In this document: piece after piece, positions 11,294 to 26,968 of the stretch
Layout: each line of letters starts with the position of its first letter
Numbering within the stretch: position 1 is the stretch's first letter
Origin: Saccoglossus kowalevskii
Taxonomy: Eukaryota; Hemichordata; Enteropneusta; Harrimaniidae
DNA: 64,000 bases
Reading direction: 5' to 3'
Assembly (NCBI RefSeq): GCF_000003605.2
Contig: NW_003156737.1
Location: 552,043-616,042 of the forward strand
Notes under the pieces: model-generated
Databases searched by the model: none
What the model saw: only the letters and a program-made list of their open reading frames with translations
Told to the model about the DNA's origin: nothing
Translations under genes and position numbers: made by a program

Positions 11294-14200
11294 CTATTCT
11301 CAATATTGTCTGATGATGTACAGCTAACATATGCCATATTACTTCCATGTCAGTTGCATTTGAATTGAGACACTAGATTTTATTGAACCCATTTATGAAA
11401 CGATTCATTTATAGAATTGTCTTTGATATAGATTGACCCAACGAGTCGCAAAACAAAGAGGGGCATCGCAGGGTCTTTATTTTATCTATACTGAAAATAA
11501 ATTGTAACATATTAGTGAGTAAACGTTGCATGAACAGAACGATGTGAAATGAATACTGGGGATACGAAACAAACTGCTTTGAATTAGAGTGACTCAATAT
11601 GAGCGTAATACATCCCCCTGCCGTTTAATTGCGAGCGATGTGCTTATTACACTTCGCACGTCATCACAATAGTGTGTGCTGTAATATACGTTTAATTATT
11701 TATAACTGTAATCGTTTACACTGCATTATACCAATTTGTTGCCACGGTGTTAGAGGGATATTTCAAAAAAACCAGGCACATATTAACGTTACCGAAAGTT
11801 TCATTAATTTGTCATCAATTACCAGTGAGCCAGTGCATTATACCATCAACAATAGACGTTCGGGTAATCAGTCAATACACGTACAGTTAACCTAATGTAT
11901 TGAAATGTCATTGTCGTTTACGTTGCTTACCATGCAACTTAGTTTTCTTTAGACTTACACAATGCATAAGTCGAAACTGTTCTTTACTGATATTATACTA
12001 GATTGAAGGTTTGTTAAAGCAAATATGCTGTCGGGGATATTTCGTTTTCCACATTTACAATAATTGCAGCACGTACCCCCCTTAATGTTTTCAGCACAAG
12101 AAGCAATATTTGATGTAGAACACACAATTACGTTTTTGTGTGTGTATATATTCTCACATTTTAAATAATAGAGAAATATACTGTATGAATCGCGGATGGA
12201 CACAGTATTGTGGAAAAACACAATATGATTTATTCAATTTTCAAATGCTTAAGTAGATTGCATAGATACGCTAGTGATATTATTGATGGTGCAGAGTTGT
12301 ATATGATTAATTTGAACGCTCGTTAGTAAATGTGTTTGGCGTCACAAAAGTTTTTCAAAAATGTTCCGTCCATGATGAATGAAACATGTAAACAAAAGTG
12401 AGATTTACGTTATGATGAAAGAAATATTCATATCCAATTTACTCGCGGCACCGCCGATCATATGTTCGACCGATGACGTCACATGTATCATAAACCTCCC
12501 TAGTTGCATTCATAATAACATATGGGGTCACATTATATGATAATATAGTTTATTGTTTATTGTACAAAAATACATTGACGCCTTAGCTACTTGATCCAAA
12601 AAAACAGGAAATATCAACTATGCGAATTGTTTTGTACGATTTGTTTATAACAAAATTAACATATATTGGAAACAATTAGCATTTTTAGTGACTTGTGTTT
12701 TGTACTTGGTACGATGTTGTATTTTACAAATTAAGCATTTATCATTTGTAAGAACAAAGCTGGAATACACTATGTCATATGGAATAGTATATGAAATCAG
12801 ATAAAAATCTAAAATCTGTTATTGTTTTTTTAAATACCTAAGTAATTTTAATTTTATGTCGATGTATGCGATACATTTATGCTACATTCTATTTTTTTAA
12901 TCTATAATACTCAGTTTTGGCTCGTTGCGATTATTTTAACAGACGCTAACCTTTGCTAGCGACCGGTTTTTGAGCATTTACTAGGAAACTACTCTTTTTG
13001 AGTTCCAAACAGTACCCGTTTACTAGCTTCTTTGTTTTCAACATGTTTGCACATGACTCAAGTAAAGTGCACAACGTCCCTTCGCTATTTAATAATCGAG
13101 AAAAAATACTATTGATTGGTTTGTGGGTGGGTGAAAGCAACGCGTACTTCACTATACTATTTGCATGAAATGTACTTTCTACATATCATTTACCTAATTT
13201 AATGTTCTTCTATACAAATCAGGTTACGTAACATACGTACAATGTGACAACACACAATTCGCGATGGGACTGCAAAAACCACCGAAAACTCGCTAAATCC
13301 ACAATATTTTCTTTGTTAAAGTATGGCAAAAATTGTCTAGTAAACGTTCGAGGCCCTAAACAGACTGTCAACATTTGTTTGCATCCATATACTTTAAAAA
13401 AATACGAACGTTGAATGAAATAGTCACATTTCACAAAACTAATTTTTTAATCGTTTACGTGTCTTTTCAATATTTAATTGTCTAGAATGTTTCTAATATT
13501 TAAAAAGTTATTGAGAATTAGATTTAAAAGTGATGCAGAAAGCGTTATTATTTCACCTATAAATTGGTTCCGGTTTTGTTTGACCTACTGATAGAACTTT
13601 AGTAGTTTTGAGTTGTTTGACATTATAAATAAGTACTTGGAACTCCTTATCTGTAAAACAGGGTGTAATTTTTGTTGATCGTATTCTTCACTAAATATGC
13701 AAATTGGTAATTTTATTCAAGGAAATTTCTATCTAAATGTATGTAAAGAATGTTTGAATTTCCCATACATTCCCTTCTTTTACGAATTGTGATGCATAAT
13801 AATATGCAGTTTAAATTTTAGTAGTGTTGTAATTTCAAACAAGCAATCTTTGTGAACCAGCCATGGCTACCTTTATGATAACCATGCGCCTCTCACGTTT
13901 GACTGCTACAAATACTACAACATATTTAGGATATGTGAGCAAGAGCTTATACGTATGTAAGAATGATAAAGTGGTCAGATAACCTTATTAAGATGCATAC
14001 ACGTTATTACAAGCAAAACTGTTCAGTTATAGGTATTAACACAAAACTGTGCAACCAGCAAAAAAAATAGAATTTTGGTCAACATAAATACTCACTACGC
14101 TGTGATGTGTTACCTACTGACTGGGTATTAGGGCATTAACATACGTCCATCTCTCTGTCGGATCTGTTGAATCTGTGCATTTCCCTCGGCCACGGGAATT

Positions 14201-17200
14201 TACTGAATGTGTGGGCGACTCAAAGTACCCCGAAGAATTAGACATACACTATTGCGTTCATGGTCAGTCAATATATGTCCAATATCACATGTCATATAAG
14301 CAATTTATTGTTGTTTGAGGTGGATGGTCACTTTGATAACACGTGTTTACGAGTATACTAGTATATCACCATCTAATCGGCGCCATGGGTGTTATCGAGT
14401 ACTGTGTGTTAAGAATAGTGATGTTTTATAAGCTGAATCTGAATTTCACCTCAGTCGGTTATGTTAAAAGGACGTTAAATTCAGCAAATCCCGACCCTTT
14501 TTGTTTATTTCTCTGGGCATATGTAACAGTACTTGATGTTTTTAGCTTGTTTTCAAATTATCTAATGATTCAACAGTTGTTTTGTAAGATTACGTTAGCC
14601 ACGGTAACATGATTTTTAAAATTAGTTAAAGTACTAATGTACCGCAGAGCACGAACGCACAAACAGCAATTAACTAGTTAGCTTTATATGATCACGGCGA
14701 AATTCATTTCATGTATTTTTCATTCTATTTGTATAATATCCCGCTGGTTTTATGAATTATCAAATTGGGTTGCCTGCACGATCCTGCTAATGCAATTTAT
14801 AATTAGATTCCATTGAAACGTGACATAAGCTAACTACAATATGCAACAAGAACTTTGAAATTAAAATATGCAACAACTTTAATTTAGAACGGTACACCTA
14901 ACGTAAATGTTCGCTTCGTCACTAACATCAGATAAGAACGATACACACGTCGATTGATATAAATTGACTGATGAACCCAACTGTTGACACTTGACAAAAT
15001 ATAGAATCAAATTAGGGAAAAGTGATACTATAATAACAGTGATTAGACGGGTATATCGTTCAATAACTCTATATGTGATTTGAAATAATCACGTTTTTAG
15101 AAATGTAGTTATAGCCTTTGAGTGTATTAACCCACAATTTAGTTGACTCCACAATCCTAAGTAAAAACTGTCTGGTTAATCTAATCTGTATATACACGTG
15201 TCTACGTTCCTTCCTGCTCTTTCTGAATTCACAAACACAAATTACACCATCTGACTGGGTGACAGTAAAAGCATTGATATGAGAAATGTGTGCCCGGAGA
15301 TTGTGAACTATTCAAGTAGACAGCGCTGACGTCAACGCTAAGAAGAATGTCGAATGCAACACACACACACACTCATACGAGTTACCGAATGTTGTGTCAG
15401 TTTGAATTTGGTTTATCACGAAGCTTAATGTGTCTGATACAAGACTATTGGCTCAAATTCAATGTATTGGGAGATATTAATTGGATAATTAGATAATTGA
15501 CTGTCGCATATATTCGCATGTCAATTTTTTGAATCTCATTTGTCACAAACAAACGGCATTGCAAAATATTGAAAACTCTCACTGACTACTCTAATAACTA
15601 TGCGCAAAAGCGTTTATGACGCTTTACTTATCGAAAGAAAGACGAACTTTTCTAAAAATAAGTTACCAAATACCAAATTAAGTTGAAATGAAATGCAATT
15701 AGACATATACATAAATACTATTAAATGAAATAATTAAAAGCATTAATGCGTATATATATAAACGAGGCGAATTATGTTGTCGCACTTACTTAGTTACGGT
15801 ATGTGTACTTGATTTCATGTATACCAAGTTGATTTGTCTGATGTAAAACCTTATTTAGTATTACTATATGTTATGCATTGTCTTTGGTTCAAAATATTCA
15901 TTAAGGAGCAATGTGTTCTAACATGACGTACTACTCATGTCTCTTGTGTACTTGTGTGATGGTATATCCACAAATAACAAAAATGTTGGTATAGTACACA
16001 TTCTAAAATATAAATAGCATTTTATTTTGTGGATTCCCACTTACAAACGATACGATACAAACGTAAGTATGCGTTGCATGGAATTGTTACGATTAACATA
16101 CCGTTATGTCGAAATCGAGAAATTATAATTCACCAATTCCATGTTGATGTTGGTTCGAAATATCTCCCCCTCGCGCACATTTTTTATAAACGTTTCTGAT
16201 TTGTATTTTAAATGTAGCGTAAACATGTTGTTTTGTCAAAATCCGAAAGCGACGTTCATCAGTTTTTTTTGTTTGTAAAATGAAAGAGTCGGCGCCTATG
16301 ATCATGCACATTCAATGAACTAAGAAAGTCACATGTTACGTAAACACACACACACACTCACCGATTCAAGGTTAACTGAACAACATGCCGCTGTCAAGAC
16401 ATCTTGTGTTGTCTTTCAATCAAATTATAATGTGAACGCGATGTAGAAGTGTTTACTTTAGGTAATGCTGTTGATTTCAATGTAATATAATTGGCGTTAT
16501 TCAAAGAAAAAAATGGGCAAGTCGTTTGTCTTGTATATGACTATGTGTAGTTCATTGATTATTACTAAAAAGGACCTTATCTGATACACCGCAGTCTTAA
16601 TGGAAACATTTTTCACAATGTCACACTACTATCTGGTCAGTTAAAATAGGTCTAAGCTCACTAGTGTGAACGTCCAATAAACGAATTCGTAAATAGAAAT
16701 TGTATTGATAGATCGTTTAAACGCATTCTATAACACGAATGCTGCGATGAGTTGTAGTATGTCCAAGGCAATGTAGTAATTTTCATCATCGCTAACTTAT
16801 TCAGGCATGAATTGTGCTCACTCAAGCATAGGAGACTACGAACCTTATAACACCTGCTTTCATTATGGTAGGTACATACAAAATACGTCGCTGGTTCAGC
16901 CCTAAGACTACCTGACGCCTCTAGCCAATCATCCGGTATTAGAGGACTACATCGGCTTAGTGAAGATAAAATCCAAGGCGGTGCTAGTTACCGCCAGTGC
17001 AGTTGATATAATAGTTTCGCACGTAATAGGTAATGTAGCATGCCGACACAGATACAGATCTGTACAAATGTTACGCCATTATTTAAGTTAAGATCGACAA
17101 CGTGTGTTCTGTGTGTGTACACAATTCATTCCCCGCATTGCGTCAAATAGACAAAAATATAGACTATAGGGAGCTGTGAATTTAGTCACATAGAACATAA

Positions 17201-18728
17201 CTATAGGATGATCCATGCGTATGATGCATTTAGATTTATCGATGTAATGATTGGCAAGCTGACATCTTACGGTTCAGATTTTTATCTTAAAAACATGATG
17301 GTGGCTTATCACACTCATGCAAAACATGCACCGTCAACTAAAGTAAAGTAAAATGTCAATAGGGCGTGTGTGACAGAGCTTGACATGTAGGTGGTAAATA
17401 ATGATACACATGCAACCAATTTAGGATTCATCCATGTTACATTAGTCATCATCTTGTACCTGCCAGTGGTTGTTTTCAGACTTTGAGATGTGTTGATGCA
17501 TCTTACCATCACAAAGTCGAGTAGAAACAGTGATTTATAAATGCGAGAAAGACACTCTTAATAATAATTATGTCCTAGAATGTTCTTTGCAGATGGGTGT
17601 GGTATAACTAAGATTATTAGTACGAAAATACATAATTTTCATATAAATCTCAAATTATGAAGAATACTAATTCAATGTCGGTGCATAGTTTGTATATTAA
17701 GCACATATATTGTCTTATCAAACGTGATTATTATGAAGAATTTATAAAATGCGACATGTATACCGTGTAATGTTTCAAACGCGCAATTGTAGTTAAGAAT
17801 ATTGGCATGGAAACTACTAATTATCATTCAGTTTCATTACAGTTATTATACTTTCGGTCGCAAAAATGTCCATATAACTGTGATAAAAACGGCACCGTCG
17901 AACGATTTGTTTTCGCGAATTGTCAGAACATGCATCGTTTATTGCAACATACCAGGAGTGAAAATTCCCGCTGATTTCTCGATTGTGACTGACTGAGATA
18001 TATATATATATTATAATATAGTACATTCTCCGTCTTAAATAATATAAACTAGAAAAAATCGCGATACTTTTTAAAAAAAATAACAATAACAGTAGACACA
18101 AGTCACAATACCATTTTTTTCAATCAAAATAATATAAGCTATGTATATAAACTCTGAATTCGTGCAAAAACACAACACGGGCAACATACATGCATGTAAA
18201 TGTCAGCAGCTACTATGAGTTAACATTTATTGTATTAATTACAAGCCACCATGCACAGTGGTGCAATCGCCTGGTATTTAACCCTAATCAGAATCAAACC
18301 GAACCATTTTGATAACTGCTTATTTAAATTCATTTCGGTTTATACTAGAAAAGACAATTATTTTAAATTCCTCTCTCACATATATGCCCTTAAAAGTAGA
18401 ACGATTTTTCATTACACTGTGTAACATACGGAGGAGTATTTCTTCGATAGCAGTGCTTCCGGCAATTCAAGCACAGTATGCTAGCTATCGTATCAGTCAC
18501 AATAGAACGTACAGTCACAGAACGCCGACAAAGATAAAATAATAAACAGCTTGTGGAACACACCTATCTTCATGTTGCTTTATATTCTCGTACTATGTAT
18601 TCAACAATAGAGTGCCGTGATACAGTTTGAGCTTCACTGGAAGCCGACTTTGTCCACCCATGAGTTTACATAAACGTCCCTTGATTGACTGACTCTAGTC
18701 TTTATACCATATACCATTGCAGTCCAGG

Positions 18729-18731
18729 TAT

Positions 18732-18762
<31 letters not shown>
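18729..18762. repeat. (TTTA)n microsatellite
   Basis: About eight and a half copies of the tetranucleotide TTTA in a perfect run. Confidence 0.95.
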
Positions 18763-21700
18763 GAAGACGAATGAACTTATTGTTATTAATATGACAAGAA
18801 TACTGTAATTATTTGTGTGTACTGAAGACAGAAACAGATGGAGCTAGGGGAACACCCTAATCACTGTATCACTGTATCAAGATGATATACATGGTAATAA
18901 CGCAGAATAAAAAAACTCAATATTCCCATACTTAAAGAACAGTGCATTGCCCGGGTTTAAGTGAATACATGGGACGGATGGGTATGTGCGTGTAATAATG
19001 GGAAAGAAGCAGCAGATATCGAGTACAAATATGTTTGTGTTATAAAGCCTTATACTGTTTATACTCGAGACACTATTACTAATTATTCCAAGCTCAACTT
19101 GACCGCACTCTTTCACCTAAAACCAGGAGTCATTTCAAACGTCTTGCGTGTAATTGAATTTACTATATAACTGTCAATTACATCACCCGAAAACACGTTC
19201 ATAAACGACGAGTCAAGTGCATGTTAACGTTAGTTTTTGTGCTTAACGAGCTGTGAAAGGTATACCTGAGATAAACATAGTATCTTATTCGTGAACGGAT
19301 AATATACATGTAGCTAGTGTATACAACTGATTTTTGAATTCACTGTATTCCACGCATGTGGCGATCAATATTTCCCATGATTTATTTTGGAACCTGATAT
19401 GACAACATTATTGCGCTTGCTTGTAGTCGTCAATTGGATAAATGTCACGGAAACTTAATTTGGCATGGTATTTTAGGATGTGTTGACTTCATAACACTGC
19501 GATTAAGACTTTCCATTTTCGACATTGTGAAATTATTTAAGGACGAAGTCAAAAGATCGATGTCGGATAAAAAAAACTGATTTGCTTTAGTTTGGGGGTG
19601 GGGTGACCTCAAAATGTTTCTATCCTACAAAAACGATTTTATTTTTTAATGAAGTAAACAAAATCTTGGAGTATTTGTAGTTTTTTTTTATCCAATCATG
19701 GACAAATATAACAGAATATTCAAGACGAGAAAATGGTTTGGTCCGAGTGTAAATATGTACGTTAAATTAGGTCACTTTCAGGGCATGGACATAGACCCAA
19801 CTGCAATGCCATACTACTGTCCGATTATCAATTTGTATTTAATGGTAAATGTAGTCTGACGCCGTGATCAATATTTATCAATTATGTTTCAGTGGGGGTG
19901 GGGTGTTGTAAAAAACTAAAGGATTTAAGTTTTTTATCCTACATTGAATTTTTGATGTTGTCCCTTAGTTTTTTGGGAGAAAAAAACTGAAAAACTTACT
20001 TTAACAAGATATTTGAAAATATTATATTAAGGATAATTCACAACGAAATGTATTCCATACATAAAATTCATGATTAACGATTACGCAAGAATATTACAAA
20101 AAAAAGTTAGTCTATTATTTGTATTGAATTATGACTGAAAGGAGCTGAATGAAATTACAAACTAATGTATGAACTATAACTTTAATAAATATGATTTTAC
20201 TTGGTTCACATTGTCTTTATCGCAGTGCTCATGTATCGACGTTTAGTGCATCTATGCATTTAATCAAGATCATGTCATGACACCTTGTGTATTTCACATT
20301 CATATGAGTTAGATTCCATTGCTCAGTTGAAATGCTTTTTTTATTGCAATGTTCTGCTTCATTGTGTGTGTGTGCGTGCGTGCCCGTCATGTGTCAGTCG
20401 TTTTAAATGAAGAACATTCTAGTCGTTGTCTTTTTGAAGTGCAGCTTTTACAAAATGTTCCGTTTTATTCGCTTTAATAATACAAATATCGACCTTATCT
20501 GTGGTGGATATACATATCCCTTGACTCTCAAATAGTATTGTTGGCCTTCTTGTTCAACAGTCCGATCTCTAGATCGACAAATCTGTATATCGACCACTAT
20601 CAATATTTGTGTATTATTGTCTGAATCTCACATCACGTTTTGAATTTAACATATGGAACACATGTATTTGAGCTTTATGCATTCTTAATGTTGTTGAATA
20701 TTCAAAATAAATGGGTAAATATTTTTTTCCATCAATAACATTTTCCAGCCACTGAAAGACTAAGTGAAATCTAGACAATGAACAGACGCACAAGTGTTAC
20801 AAATAGCATATGTCTACATACTGAACTGCTTTCACAATCATGCTTACTGCAAAGTAAATCGAAATTGATTCGAAGCACGAACACATTTATTCGATATTTG
20901 AATAACTGAACATGACGGTTATTACGGAAGATGGGTTGAACATTCCTGGAGTGGGCTACATTGGTGATATGATATGCAGTAATTGACTGGTCCGTTTAAC
21001 CCAATCGTGTTACAATAAGTTGGTGCAAGATCTGAAATATTAGATATGTGGTCGAAACATACAGACTCATTATTAAAATTGACACAATTCCACATAAAAA
21101 CTATAAGAACACGAATTAGCTATAGCTATAGTATTTATTATATTACATGCTATGTATGTATAGGTGACTACGAGCTTGAATGAGATTAAATTTAATTACG
21201 GACATGGTATGCTGCGATCATATCGTTATTATAATATTGGTGCGGCTTATCCGGGGTAGCAGGTGAATGTCACGCTGAGATTTTAATACTAAAGTGACAT
21301 TTAAAAGTTCGTTGTGTCGTGCTTTTTTGGGGGGCTTTTTCAGTCACAATTTTCGGGTACCTTGGTACGAGTGTTAGATTGGAAATGTCAATTGTTGACG
21401 TTGATTAGTTATGCAACATTTATGGCGGTCTTATAAGGGCTTTCGTGGATCATTGCCAATTAGAAACCATCACTTGAATGCATATTTCCTGGGGCATTTA
21501 ATGGGAATCGGACGGAAAGTTCCATTATCCAATTTAGTTGGTTGCTTTACATCTTTGCATATTGCCGCTACATCGTTCAGCCAATATTTTACAGATTTAG
21601 CGAGCAACGGAAACATGATAGTCTGAGTAACTTTTACAAGTACACTTAATGATAGCGAGTGAGTCAAACAAGATGCGGTATAACATCAAAAGACAGTTCT

Positions 21701-24700
21701 AGTGTCGGAAAGTGTTCATTGATCTACGAGGTTTCAGTGTCGCATTTCGTTTATGTAACAATACACATGATGGTGCGACTGATTTGCTCCATGGCTGTTC
21801 CGCATGAATGTGTTTGCAGATACATTTCTGAAAAATAACTCCGGTTGGAATGCGACTGTTATTTGGAACGTTATGCAAAAAATAAATCGTTACTCACAAA
21901 AACAGCAATGTATTATCAACTTAAATAATTTTGTCAAAATCTTCTGATTAACACTACCAAGAATGAATAAATATAATCGACGTGTATTGACGCACATGTG
22001 TAAACCAATATTGGGATCTAATAGTTATTTTTAATAAAAAAAAACGTGTATTGTGTGTACTAAATATTCATTTCACATTCTCAAACACATAACTCATTTC
22101 TTACTTTTAATAAATGATAATGCTCACCCAGCCAATTTAGTGTGTTTAAATAAACATAAAAGCTATGTGATTCACCATATTGCTCATTTGATCACTTGGT
22201 TAGAAAGGTTGCTTATCAGTTACTACGTGGATCTCATAGTAACACCACGCATAATATAGGTAATATACAACAATGTTGAAATATACTTTCACTCAAAGCA
22301 GTGTACCTTGTCAGTGACATACTATCATGACCAAGAATGGATACCTATCTCTTTTCTAGAACAAAACGAATCCGTATTATCTAACGCTAACATGCATTTA
22401 AAATATAAAATTGAAATTGTGGTTTTCAAAAATAGTGGTGAAAGACTTTTTAAGCTGTGTATCCATGACAACCATTGCAAATAGTGTGTGAAATGGCTAA
22501 TTCACAATATAAACATCACAATTACAATAATATTCGTATTTCAATTACAGTATGTAAGCATTGAATTCAGAATTAGTGAGTTTGATAATGCTTATTATAA
22601 TTTGTGGTAATTAACTAATTTCCATTGTAAAAAATGTCACCCTTCATATACACAATCATACGCAAATTCATGTAGTACAGAGAAAAGTGTTTTCCCATAT
22701 TAATGCTTCATTTTGACCTGGTAGTATGTATTACTATTGATCTTCATATCAGTATGAGTATCAAAACAATCGTTGGCTTATCTTAGCAGCAATCTGCACT
22801 AATATCAATATCATATACAGAATAGCAGGGAAAACCTGACGAGGTAATCATCAGGTAATGAATTCTGATGATGGAAGACCAAATTGCGTTTTGAGGGGCA
22901 ATCCCAAATAATAAAACATGCACAGTGCATTTATCATCTGATTCAAAAGATTCAAGTTCAAGTGCTCAATATCATATTATGGGTAATATTCAAACAACCT
23001 AAGTTTATTTATACGGTAATTTATCGTTATACTACACTACAATTGTCACATTTGATTTCAACATTTTTGCAAATGAAATTTCAAGACCTATTTTAAATTA
23101 CTTAATTAGTCATCATTTATATACAATCTTTGTTGATTTGTGAATATCATTGTACCCGGTTCATCACTATGTCGTTTACTACTCAAAATTTTATAGCTTC
23201 TCATGACAGGGAACCAAATATAAGAGGTAGGTTAAGATTCGGATCTTGCTGCAATGGAAATAGTTGTTTGCAACATTGCCAAATAGAACCATCCTCTTAA
23301 TCCTTGAGTGAATGTATATTTGCGCACTCGCATTAATTTCTAGTTCAATCATATATCCAAAATGAACTGCATATTTAGGAAACTACAGAATCTGCTTTGC
23401 TTTGTTCCCACAATTTTATGAGTTGGTTAATCATGGGTGAATGGGTAACATAAGCTTTCGTATACTAGTAAGACCGATGTCACATATTTGCTGTATACAT
23501 TTCAATCTAACGAATCTAACATACTCTACTTTTGCATGTTCACTGCGTACAAATATGTTACACCATGCACGGTGAGTATCGTATCGTAAGTAAAACACTG
23601 CGTGCCACACAACTTTTCCCATACATTATTTTGCTAGATATTGTACAGTGTACACATGTATGCGTAGCTCATGTCCTCATCGCACTTAACATAATTCTAT
23701 ATAACATATATAGATTAATGCAGTGTTAGTAATTTTTAATTATAAAACTATACTTTTTTACACAAGGGAAATGAATACTGAATATGCAAATTGGTAATTA
23801 GCATATCATAATGAAAAACATATACATGATAACTTAAAAAAAAATCTCCAGCTTTAAAATTTTACCCGGTTTACATAATTTGTCAGCAGTTGTCATGGAA
23901 ACGCATAGAAATGACTCCTACAACCATTTTTGTCAATCATCATTTTTATATATTCGTATACGATAATATTACGAAAAAAAGAGTATGGTAATTCCTTGAA
24001 TAAGACTTTTTAATCTTGAATTGGTCACAGGCCTAAATGGACTACGTGTCCTTGAAGACTACTTTGAACGTATTTGTTTGCGATCACAATAGTAACTAAT
24101 GGTTTTCCCTGCATATATCGATATATTTTGTTCTCTAATATGCCACTTGTATGGGTTATCGTTTATTTAAACCCGATATGCGTTTCAAGCAGTCAGATCA
24201 CATTGCACTTATAAAAGTAGCGTTGCACTTTTCTAGTTTTCACTAATTATCACAACATCGATAGTGTATCTAAGCAACGTAGTTTGGTTTCTACTGATCA
24301 CTCCTTAAATTCGTGATTTTGACATATTATGAAATAGAATGTCATTACGTTTTGTATTGATACCGCAATGGCTTGAATGACACTATAAGTGGTAATGACT
24401 TCCTCTTCTCGGAAATAATATTTCTCAACATCAAATGGCTGATTTATTAACTTCATAGATGTATATAATGACCTATGTATGTTAAACCGACCATGGACTG
24501 TATTTGTAATGGAAGGTTCTCAAATTCAGTGAGTGCCTCTGCTCAGCCTCCCTCGTTTTTTCAACTTTGTTATGACATTATTATATCAGCATTTTTACAT
24601 TGCAGCTATCCTTGCCACCTCTGTCTAGGCTGAATGTACATAGAATTATCCAGGCAATGAATTGTATTCATATTCTTACTGTGTCACCGTACCTGCACAT

Positions 24701-26826
24701 GTAATTATGAATATTATCAACTTTATCATATACATGAGATATAATGTTATCAGTGCATGTGTAAAATCCTCCTTACCTTACTCAATTACTACACGGATAG
24801 ATCGTTTATTCTGAATTTCCGTTCTAGTATTGAGACGGTTAAAGGAATTATATCCGACAAAAAATGCACTTAATCAAGCAAAGAAAGCGATTCATTGCTG
24901 CATCGCGTGAAATGAATGTACTTACGAAACCTACTTTGAAATCATTATGTAAATAATAATTTAAGCAAAACGATTCATTTCCTGTGAACTACTGACTGTA
25001 TGACACTATATAGTCGAGTACAATTACGGCAAAGTTGTCTCGATCAGCGGAGATTCAACGAATACTATTATTAGACATGAGAAGTACATCGAACTGTTTT
25101 TCAGCGGTTTCTGCATTCAAGTAAACGATTGATCGAGTTATAAATTGTTCGGCGATGCTGCAAATAAAAACTTTTTATTAGTTGTGTTCGTGATATTTCT
25201 CAGATAACAACACGGTCATGGGACCTTAACTTATAGATGTCAACACTGTTTGGTTGCTTTTCGTTATTTAGAATATAGCAAATAATTTTTTTGTTATTTT
25301 AGAGGGAAGACCTTTAATCGCAAAACCACAAATTGACCAACTGAGCGTAATGTTCCTTCCAACATTTGCGTCACTAGCTTCGTCGCAAGAGGGCGGCGAC
25401 TTCACTTTGCTATTACACCATTCACTCTAATTTTTAATTTATACTTGGCAATTTTTTTTTATTTCAGTACTGTTAAAAGACCATGCACATAAAAGATGTC
25501 ACAATTTCCCCCTTTTCAGATAATAATTCCATACGTCAATGTTTATATTTTTTTGGGTTTATTGATCCGTGCAGTTTTCCAATTACAATGTGTATTTACA
25601 TGTAATAATGATAGTCCACACACGTATGCTGTATTGAATAATGCATATGATGTAATGTACAAGGATTATTTGCTGGATCCAGGCACATAGATTAGCCCAT
25701 GTAATATGGATATACATGTATAGCTGGAAATGAAATGTTGGATGAATCCAGTGTGACATTTACAAGTGCTAAAGGATGTTTTCAAAAGGTTTTCTAAGCA
25801 TTTATCGTTCTTTACATCGGAAAGATTACGACTAACATGTAATTCATCTAGGACGTGTTGTTATTGAAAAGTGACATATTGAAATAGCACACGTCAAACT
25901 ACGCTTACTTGTTTGTACTTTTTTGTACAGAGATTTTTTTAGTACAGCCAAGAGCATAATAAAATTTGAAAAAAAATTATAATGGTAAGCAACGAACAAA
26001 TATAACTGTACTCATAATTTATGCATATAACAGCTGGAATTTAACACGATACGTATTTGTGGTTTGAAATTATTCGCGCCCTGCTTTGTACAAAATTTTC
26101 CACCGCGAAAATGTTTCCCTTGCCATTCGTCAGTAACAATATTAATTAATTATATTAATACGCATTTGTTTGCATTTACCACTATGCATTGAAATTGAAT
26201 GTATGTAATGCATGTTATTCTTGTTGAGTTTCGTTATATCTTTCTCATCTTTCTTATCAACACCAAATTAACGTCTATTGCACCTAATAACTTAATTTCA
26301 CTACATTCATATTATGTGATGTAATGTAATACAAGAGCAAAACACATTTTTTGAAAATTGCAACTTAAAGATATATAATAAATTGAAATATGAATACGCC
26401 TACACTAACCAGTCGAATATATAATATAATCCTTGACTGTTATGTAAATGCTAAAATAATAACATAATTCGAACATGTAATTATAAAGATTTAGACATTG
26501 GCTTGCTGATTGTCATTGGTAGTAAAACTTGGCACGATCTATTGCGTACTGAACTATTTATTCAATTTACTCTGTCATAAATTTCTGAGTATTGACATAA
26601 TACGTTACATGATTGGGTTCATATAATTGTTGAGTAATACATTACGGAAATTAAAAATTCACTCCTTATCGATTATTCGCATCACGGCACCACTGTGTAC
26701 TTTACTGTTACATGTATGGGTTTGCGAGTGAAGATACTGTTATTTAGTACTTATTTCATGAACATATATGGTATGTGGGAATGTGTACGTTAATGTGATA
26801 CAATGTCATCACGTATGTATGCAGAG
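18763..26826. other. AT-rich spacer, no confident gene
   Basis: There is a (TG)n run near 20362-20381. A minus-strand open frame near 21470-21616 starting MFPLLAKSVKYWLNDV uses coding-like codons, but I do not recognise it and no convincing splice partners are visible. Nothing else stands out. Confidence 0.4.
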
Positions 26827-26968
26827 CGGGGGAGTCGTCACCTGCGCATGCGTCAGAAGGCCATAGCCATTTGTTTACGAACAAGCGTCTACTCATGAGC
26901 TGTTAGCGCGTGTTGTTATCGTCGCTTGGGACTCAATTCCCGCGCGTGCGCAGGTGGCGACCCTCCCG
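26827..26968. mobile_element. MITE-like inverted-repeat element, copy 2
   Basis: Second copy of the element at 7027-7179, about 142 bp, in the same orientation. The left end starts CGGGGGAGTCGTCACCTGCG and continues with CATGCG. The right end, reverse-complemented, starts CGGGAGGGTCGCCACCTGCG, so its terminal inverted repeats are better preserved than in copy 1. The interior shares GGCCATAG, ACAAGCGT and GGGACTCAATTCCCG with copy 1 and lacks about ten internal bases. It has no coding capacity. Flanks show no certain target-site duplication. Confidence 0.75.

Larger units (their letters stand above)
7180..18728. other. Long AT-rich spacer with short repeats, no confident gene
   Basis: The stretch contains a (GTCT)n run at 8629-8650, preceded by a TATA-like TTATAAATA near 8614, CA runs near 15357-15373 and 16345-16359, and a short (TA)n near 17998-18011. 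Open frames at 10850-11191 (minus) and 12946-13152 (minus) have no domain that I recognise. The first contains a good donor-like AAC followed by GTAAGTAAG, but no supporting neighbours. An inverted repeat with GCGCATGCG motifs at 11213-11293 is listed separately. Confidence 0.4.
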
